From JAYWAM01 sp043782425 (lineage in GTDB: Bacteria > Pseudomonadota > Gammaproteobacteria > Burkholderiales > Usitatibacteraceae): a DNA stretch of 8,823 bases. The position numbers and the translations under genes are program-made. The DNA is taken from NCBI GenBank assembly GCA_043782425.1, contig JAYWAM010000334.1:1-8823 (forward strand), written 5' to 3'. A model generated the notes under the pieces. The model was given only the letters and a program-made list of their open reading frames with translations, ran no database searches and was not told the DNA's origin. Below, in pieces: positions 7,003 to 8,823 of this stretch (position 1 is its first letter; each line of letters starts with the position of its first letter).

Positions 7003-7018
7003 CGACCCAAACGGGTCG
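7003..7018. promoter_or_regulatory. 16-base palindrome in the mreB/gatC divergent region (possible operator or stem-loop)
   Basis: CGACCCAAACGGGTCG consists of perfect 6-base arms around AAAC. It lies 11 bases before the TATAAT at 7030-7035, where the -35 contact of a plus-strand promoter would be expected; no TTGACA-like hexamer is present there. On the minus strand it would be near the 5' end of an mreB transcript and could fold as a short hairpin. I do not recognise it as the site of a known regulator. Confidence 0.45.
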
Positions 7019-7029
7019 GGCAAATGTCC

Positions 7030-7035
7030 TATAAT
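7030..7035 (+). promoter_or_regulatory. Candidate -10 box for gatCA
   Basis: A perfect TATAAT, matching the sigma-70 -10 consensus, lies 82 bases before the gatC ATG. Transcription would begin near 7042 and give a leader of about 75 bases. A recognisable -35 at 15-18 bases spacing is absent, so the promoter would need an activator or the assignment could be wrong. Confidence 0.5.
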
Positions 7036-7036
7036 A
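7031..7036 (-). promoter_or_regulatory. Possible -10 box for the mreB operon
   Basis: The minus strand reads TATTAT here (5 of 6 to consensus), overlapping the plus-strand TATAAT. A weak TGAAAT at 7054-7059 lies 17 bases upstream as a poor -35. The resulting leader would be about 60 bases and would begin with the 7003-7018 palindrome. Overlapping divergent promoters are plausible but unproven. Confidence 0.3.
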
Positions 7037-7117
7037 TCGCATAAATCGAACCAATTTCATGCGCTAAGCCCCTAATTTTTTGTGGTTTCGCATTTTTTCC
7101 ATTCCCTCAATCCGTCC

Positions 7118-7405
7118 ATGTCGCTAAATCTCGCCGATATCCGCCGCATCGCCCACTTGGCCCGCATTGCGGTCACTGACCAGGAGGTGAGCGAGATCAA
7201 CCAAAAGCTCTCGGGCATTTTCAATATGATCGAACAAATGCGCGCGGTCGATACCAGTAATGTCGCGCCGATGTCGCACGGCATTGATGTGGTGCAACGC
7301 CTGCGTGAAGACAAGGTGAGCGAAACCGACCAGCGCGAACTTTTTCAATCGATAGCGCCACAAGTGGGAAATGGGCTTTATCTGGTGCCCAAGGTGATGG
7401 AGTAA
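7118..7405 (+). CDS. gatC: Asp-tRNA(Asn)/Glu-tRNA(Gln) amidotransferase subunit C
   Basis: Small stabilising subunit (95 residues) of GatCAB, which converts mischarged Glu-tRNA(Gln) or Asp-tRNA(Asn) to the amide form. GatC wraps around the GatA-GatB interface. The sequence MSLNLADIRRIAHLARIAVT, the FNMIEQM helix, NVAPMSHGIDVVQRLREDKV and the GNGLYLVPKVME end are typical of the family, and the length fits. A GTG at 7082 in the same frame would add 12 residues unlike other GatC N-termini, so ATG 7118 is preferred. The 36 bases before that ATG are pyrimidine-rich with no Shine-Dalgarno, so initiation may depend on ribosomal protein S1 or leader structure (inference). The stop codon shares its last base with the gatA start (TAATG), implying coupled translation. 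Confidence 0.96.
   Translation: MSLNLADIRRIAHLARIAVTDQEVSEINQKLSGIFNMIEQMRAVDTSNVAPMSHGIDVVQRLREDKVSETDQRELFQSIAPQVGNGLYLVPKVME
7391..7396 (+). promoter_or_regulatory. Shine-Dalgarno for gatA inside the gatC end
   Basis: AAGGTG lies 8 bases before ATG 7405 and matches AAGGAG in 5 of 6 positions. It is the only convincing ribosome binding site in the window and supports the start choice for gatA. Confidence 0.6.
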
Positions 7406-8823
7406 TGCACAACGCCAGCCTTAAACAGCTTTCCATGCAACTCGCGGCGAAAAAAATTTCCAGCGTAGAACTGACGCGCGCCTTGCTGCTGCGCGCCACA
7501 ACGCTGGGAAAATCGCTCAATGCTTTTATAACGCTGGATGAAGAGCAAAGTCTGGCGCAGGCGCGCGCCGCAGACCAGCGCATCGCCAGCGGTGAAAAAC
7601 TACAGCCGCTCACCGGTATTCCCGTGGCGCACAAGGATTTGTTTTGCACCAAGGGATGGCGCACCACCTGCGGCTCGAAAATGCTGCACAACTTCATCGC
7701 GCCCTATGACGCGCATGTGATCGAGCAATTTAACCAGGCGGGTGCAGTGATACTGGGCAAGACCAACATGGACGAGTTCGCCATGGGCTCGTCCAACGAA
7801 ACCTCTTATTTCGGCGCGGTAAAAAATCCCTGGGATGCGCGTGTGGTGCCGGGTGGATCGTCGGGCGGCTCGGCAGCCGTGGTTGCGGCGCGCATCGCGC
7901 CTGCCGCCAGCGCCAGCGATACAGGGGGGTCGATCCGTCAGCCCGCAGGATTCACCGGCGTGTGCGGCATCAAGCCGACCTACGGCATGGTGTCGCGTTA
8001 CGGCATGATCGCTTTTGCCTCCAGCCTTGACCAGGGCGGCGTGATCGCGCGTAGCGCCGAAGACCTGGCGCTGGTTTTAAATGTCATGGCGGGTTTCGAT
8101 GCGCGCGATTCAACCTCGCTTGAGCGCACTAAGGAAGAGTACACGCGCGAAATTCAAGCCCCTCCCGCCGCGCATCCCGGTGGCAAGCCGTTGCAAGGCT
8201 TACGCATCGGCGTACCGCGCCAGTATTTCACCGCTGACCTGGCGAACAGTATTGCCACGCCGGTGCTGGCGGCGCTTGAAGAGTTCAAAAAACTGGGCGC
8301 GACAACGGTGGATGTCGATCTACCCAACCAGAAACTCGCCGTTCCGGTGTACTACGTAATCGCGTCAGCCGAAGCGTCTTCAAATCTGTCGCGCTTCGAT
8401 GGCGTGCGCTATGGTTACCGCACGCCCGAGTACACGGATTTGCTCGACATGTATAAAAAAACTCGCGCCGAAGGTTTCGGCGCCGAGGTAAAACGCCGCA
8501 TCCTGATCGGCGCCTACGTGCTATCGCACGGCTATTACGATGCTTATTACTTGCAGGCACAAAAGCTGCGCCGTCTGATAGCAGGTGACTTTAGCGCGGC
8601 ATTCAAACAATGCGATGTCATCATGGGCCCCACAGCGCCCAGCGTCGCCTACGAATTTGGCGCAAAAACCGATAATCCGGTGCAGATGTATCTCGACGAT
8701 CTATACACCATCGCCGTGAATCTCGCGGGTTTGCCGGGTATGTCGATACCCTGCGGCTTCGGCGAGCGCAACCTGCCGGTTGGCTTGCAGATCATCGGCA
8801 ATTATTTTGCTGAAGCGAAAATG
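7405..8823 (+). CDS. gatA: Asp-tRNA(Asn)/Glu-tRNA(Gln) amidotransferase subunit A, missing only the C-terminal end
   Basis: Glutaminase subunit of GatCAB: an amidase-signature hydrolase that frees ammonia from glutamine (or asparagine) and passes it through a tunnel to GatB. The frame is open for 473 codons to the window edge; family proteins are about 480-490 residues, so only a short end is missing. The Ser-cisSer-Lys triad is intact: Lys77 in IPVAHKDLF, Ser152 in VPGGSSGGSA and nucleophile Ser176 in SDTGGSIRQPAGF, with the same spacing as in Staphylococcus aureus GatA. Other family stretches are NMDEFAMGSSNE, GIKPTYGMVSRYG and AGLPGMSIPCGF. A short Pro/Ala-rich insert (about 241-251) precedes LQGLRIGVPRQYF. 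Translation begins at the TAATG shared with gatC. gatB, usually next, would be beyond the edge. Which tRNA is served depends on which aminoacyl-tRNA synthetases the genome has; that cannot be seen here. Confidence 0.97.
   Translation, partial: MHNASLKQLSMQLAAKKISSVELTRALLLRATTLGKSLNAFITLDEEQSLAQARAADQRIASGEKLQPLTGIPVAHKDLFCTKGWRTTCGSKMLHNFIAPYDAHVIEQFNQAGAVILGKTNMDEFAMGSSNETSYFGAVKNPWDARVVPGGSSGGSAAVVAARIAPAASASDTGGSIRQPAGFTGVCGIKPTYGMVSRYGMIAFASSLDQGGVIARSAEDLALVLNVMAGFDARDSTSLERTKEEYTREIQAPPAAHPGGKPLQGLRIGVPRQYFTADLANSIATPVLAALEEFKKLGATTVDVDLPNQKLAVPVYYVIASAEASSNLSRFDGVRYGYRTPEYTDLLDMYKKTRAEGFGAEVKRRILIGAYVLSHGYYDAYYLQAQKLRRLIAGDFSAAFKQCDVIMGPTAPSVAYEFGAKTDNPVQMYLDDLYTIAVNLAGLPGMSIPCGFGERNLPVGLQIIGNYFAEAKM

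Noticed and set aside
7082..7117. GTG 7082 as the gatC start
   Set aside because: It would add VSHFFHSLNPS-like residues not seen in the family, and ATG 7118 gives the normal 95-residue GatC beginning with the conserved helix.
7221..7697. 158-codon minus-strand frame opposite gatC and gatA
   Set aside because: Antisense to two well-conserved genes and Cys/Ser-rich without any motif.

Overview
This window reads as a housekeeping chromosomal segment of a Betaproteobacterium. The gene order supports this: gatC-gatA run divergently from mreB-mreC-mreD-mrdA-rodA, followed by rlpA and dacA, a layout typical of that class. Protein details such as the RodA, PBP2 and MreB signatures agree. A Nitrosomonadales/Gallionellales-like host is my guess, but nothing here fixes the rank below class. 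There are no mobile elements, RNA genes, CRISPR arrays or foreign-looking genes.

Layout. The minus strand, read from about 6963 down to 1, carries a compact cell-wall elongation cluster: mreB (actin-like filament), mreC and mreD (membrane scaffold), mrdA (PBP2 transpeptidase), rodA (SEDS glycosyltransferase), rlpA (outer-membrane lipoprotein with DPBB and SPOR domains) and the first 96 codons of dacA (D,D-carboxypeptidase, cut by the window edge). Gene spacing is tight: a 4-base ATGA overlap for mreC/mreD, 24 bases for mreD/mrdA, 9 for mrdA/rodA and 6 for rodA/rlpA. Two gaps are wider: 76 bases between mreB and mreC, and 154 bases between rlpA and dacA. The plus strand, from 7118 to the right edge, carries gatC and gatA (the latter lacking only its last residues), which belong to the tRNA-dependent amidotransferase GatCAB.

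How they work together. MreB, MreC, MreD, RodA and PBP2 form the Rod complex (elongasome), which inserts new peptidoglycan along the cell side wall. RlpA and DacA act on peptidoglycan after synthesis. GatCA is functionally unrelated and shares only the divergent control region at 6964-7117.

Non-coding content. No gene-free stretch exceeds 300 bases. The three gaps worth reading are: 291-444, with a long imperfect inverted repeat of a dispersed-repeat type interleaved with a second inverted repeat; 5841-5916, with a small stem-loop; and 6964-7117, with a perfect TATAAT box and a 16-base palindrome between the divergent genes. I did not find a previously undescribed system. The most unusual signal is the interleaved repeat before dacA.
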